A DNA stretch of 5,832 nt from Candidatus Omnitrophota bacterium. GTDB lineage: Bacteria > Omnitrophota > Gorgyraeia > Aquiviventales > Aquiviventaceae. Shown piece by piece: positions 4,476 to 5,832 of this stretch. The position numbers and the translations under genes were made by a program. The notes beneath the pieces were generated by a model. That model had not been told where the DNA came from. It was given only the letters and a program-made list of their open reading frames with translations, and searched no databases. The DNA lies in contig JACQHS010000101.1 of the NCBI GenBank assembly GCA_016198915.1, positions 1-5,832 of the forward strand. Direction: 5' to 3'. Position 1 is the first letter of the stretch, and every line of letters begins with the position of its first letter.

Positions 4476-5832
4476 TCAGGCGTCATGCACCGTGGAGTAG
4501 ATCCGGTAATCCAGGGAGGGAAAAATTGAGTCGACGGCTTCGCGCTCGGCCAGCCAGGGCTCATCCACGGCGTTGCGGGTGACCGTTTCGTACAGATAGC
4601 TGAAACGACTCATGTGGTCGCGCAGGCGACGATAGGCGTAGGCGGTGTGGGTCTGCGTCTTGAGGATGAACGCCCAGTCGGAGGACTGGGCCAGGAGCAG
4701 CTCGCGCGCCATCTGGTTGAGCGCCCGATGCGTCAGGCCGTCGGGACGCGGATGGGCGTTGGCCGCCTGCGTCATCTGTTCGGCCATCTTGTGGAGGTGG
4801 CGGTAGACCCAGTCGTTGGAGCCGTTGAGCCAGACGTCATTATAGCCGCCGTGGCCCCAGCTCGACATCGACGGCGAAAGCCTCTGGTTCGTCGGATGCT
4901 GCTGGAGGTACTCGGACGGTGTCGCCAACGCGATCGCCTTCTGGTCGAAGTGGATCTTGCGGATGAGGAACTCCAGCCAATCCGGCCCCTCAAACCACCA
5001 GTGGCCGAACAGCTCCGCGTCATAGGGGCTGACGATGATCGGCTGGCGGTCCATGACACTGCGCAGGAACTCCACCTGCTTTTCCCGGTTGAACATGAAG
5101 TTGCCCGCATGCTGGGCGGCTTTCTCGAGGGCCTTGTCCGGATCGTACGGCTGTTTGTCGTTCGTCTTGCCCGTAATCCGGTAGTATTTGATGCCGGTGT
5201 TCAGCCGAGCCCCGTCGCCGTTGAGGTACGGCCGCACGTAGTCGTAGTCCAGATCGAAGCCGACGTCGCGGTAGAACTCCCGATACTCAAAATCGCCCGG
5301 GTAGCCCTCTTCCGCGCTCCACACGCTCTTCGACGACTCCAAATCCCGCCCGAAGGCCGCGACCCCGTTCGGGCAAAACACCGGAGCATACACCCCGTAT
5401 TTGGGCCTCGGTGCGCCGAAGAGGATCCCGTGGGCATCCATGAGGAAGTACCGAATCCCAAATTCTTTCAGGAACGCTTCATGCCCCGGATGATAGCCGC
5501 ACTCCGGCAGCCACAACCCGACCGGCCGATGGCCGAACGCCTGCTCAAACGCTTGTGCCCCCACGGCGATCTGAGCGCGCACGGCGGCAGGCTGCTCGTT
5601 CATGAGCGGTAAAAAGCCGTGGGTCGCCGCTGAGGCGATCGGTTCAAGATACCCCCGCTCACTCAGCTCACGAAAGGGTGCAATGAGATTGCGCCGGTAC
5701 GTGCCGACGTAGAGCTGTCGCGCAGTCGTCAAGCGGTGATGGTAGAACAAGGCGAGCCGGTGAAACGGCGGCATCCACCGGGTGCGCTGGATTTCTTTTT
5801 CCGCCAGCTCAATGAGCTTGTCGAGATGCCGC
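4476..5832 (-). CDS. GH57 1,4-alpha-glucan branching enzyme (DUF1957-type C-terminus), 5' end outside window
   Basis: This enzyme cuts alpha-1,4-glucan and re-attaches the piece by an alpha-1,6 bond, branching glycogen. The reading frame continues through the right edge (RHLDKLIELAEKEIQRTRW precedes the ATG at 5774), so that ATG is internal. About 451 codons are visible. Roughly 70-100 N-terminal residues, including the first GH57 motif (HQP), are missing by comparison with the about 520-residue Thermus enzyme. Visible motifs: ATHGFLPL; GLWLPECGYHPGHE, with the nucleophile Glu encoded at 5504-5502; GDFEYREFYRD; and SPYDAELFGHWWFEGP, with the acid/base Asp encoded at 5021-5019. The C-terminal domain carries SSWGHGGYNDVWLNGSNDWVYRHLH. 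The protein ends FPSLDYRIYSTVHDA, with no helix-hairpin-helix extension like that of the archaeal Thermococcus enzyme. Pairing with glgA directly downstream strongly supports branching activity over amylase activity. Confidence 0.94.
   Translation of the reverse strand, partial: RHLDKLIELAEKEIQRTRWMPPFHRLALFYHHRLTTARQLYVGTYRRNLIAPFRELSERGYLEPIASAATHGFLPLMNEQPAAVRAQIAVGAQAFEQAFGHRPVGLWLPECGYHPGHEAFLKEFGIRYFLMDAHGILFGAPRPKYGVYAPVFCPNGVAAFGRDLESSKSVWSAEEGYPGDFEYREFYRDVGFDLDYDYVRPYLNGDGARLNTGIKYYRITGKTNDKQPYDPDKALEKAAQHAGNFMFNREKQVEFLRSVMDRQPIIVSPYDAELFGHWWFEGPDWLEFLIRKIHFDQKAIALATPSEYLQQHPTNQRLSPSMSSWGHGGYNDVWLNGSNDWVYRHLHKMAEQMTQAANAHPRPDGLTHRALNQMARELLLAQSSDWAFILKTQTHTAYAYRRLRDHMSRFSYLYETVTRNAVDEPWLAEREAVDSIFPSLDYRIYSTVHDA

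Noticed and set aside
3483..5612. Long open frames on the plus strand opposite glgA (3483-4529) and opposite the GH57 gene (4614-5612), with similar ones at 1249-1896 and 367-885
   Set aside because: They lie wholly antisense to well-supported genes, have compositions typical of GC-rich shadow frames (rich in Arg, Ala, Gly and Pro) and show no recognisable domain.

Overview
The window is a GC-rich, densely packed stretch of bacterial chromosome. All five genes read on the minus strand, so transcription runs from the right edge to the left. The organism looks like a Gram-negative, glycogen-making bacterium, possibly from an uncultivated lineage. The reasons are a GH57-type branching enzyme paired with glgA (instead of a GH13 glgB), a membrane-anchored transglutaminase-like protein, and A/T-rich heptad repeats between genes that I recall from draft genomes of deep-branching phyla. 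I cannot name the phylum from this sequence.

Layout in transcription order. (1) 5832-4476: GH57 1,4-alpha-glucan branching enzyme; its N-terminus lies beyond the right edge. (2) 4436-2925: glgA glycogen synthase, complete. (3) 2922-2795: a 128-bp imperfect palindrome made of degenerate 7-nt modules, filling most of the glgA/kinase gap. (4) 2774-1839: PfkB-family sugar-phosphate kinase of the 1-phosphofructokinase/tagatose-6-phosphate kinase type. (5) 1842-331: membrane-anchored transglutaminase-like protein, overlapping the kinase by ATGA. (6) 330-188: a 143-bp element with perfect 16-bp terminal inverted repeats, flanked by TCA on both sides and containing three internal hairpins. (7) 188-1: start of an ABC transporter ATPase, cut off by the left edge.

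How the genes work together. GlgA would extend alpha-1,4-glucan and the GH57 enzyme would introduce alpha-1,6 branches, giving a two-gene glycogen module. The kinase feeds a sugar phosphate into lower glycolysis. The transglutaminase-like protein acts outside the membrane, and its gene was probably once directly coupled to the ABC ATPase gene.

The most interesting part is the 143-bp element. Removing it together with one TCA copy leaves both flanking proteins unchanged and recreates an ATGA stop/start overlap behind a strong purine-rich ribosome-binding sequence. This is the same type of junction as the kinase/transglutaminase overlap. It is therefore best read as a small non-coding mobile element (MITE-like) inserted into a coupled junction. 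Its four inverted repeats nest into a cloverleaf with almost no unpaired bases at the junction. The heptad palindrome is a second, unrelated structured element: its two arms share one module order but repeatedly differ by exchange of the triplets GCA and ATT.
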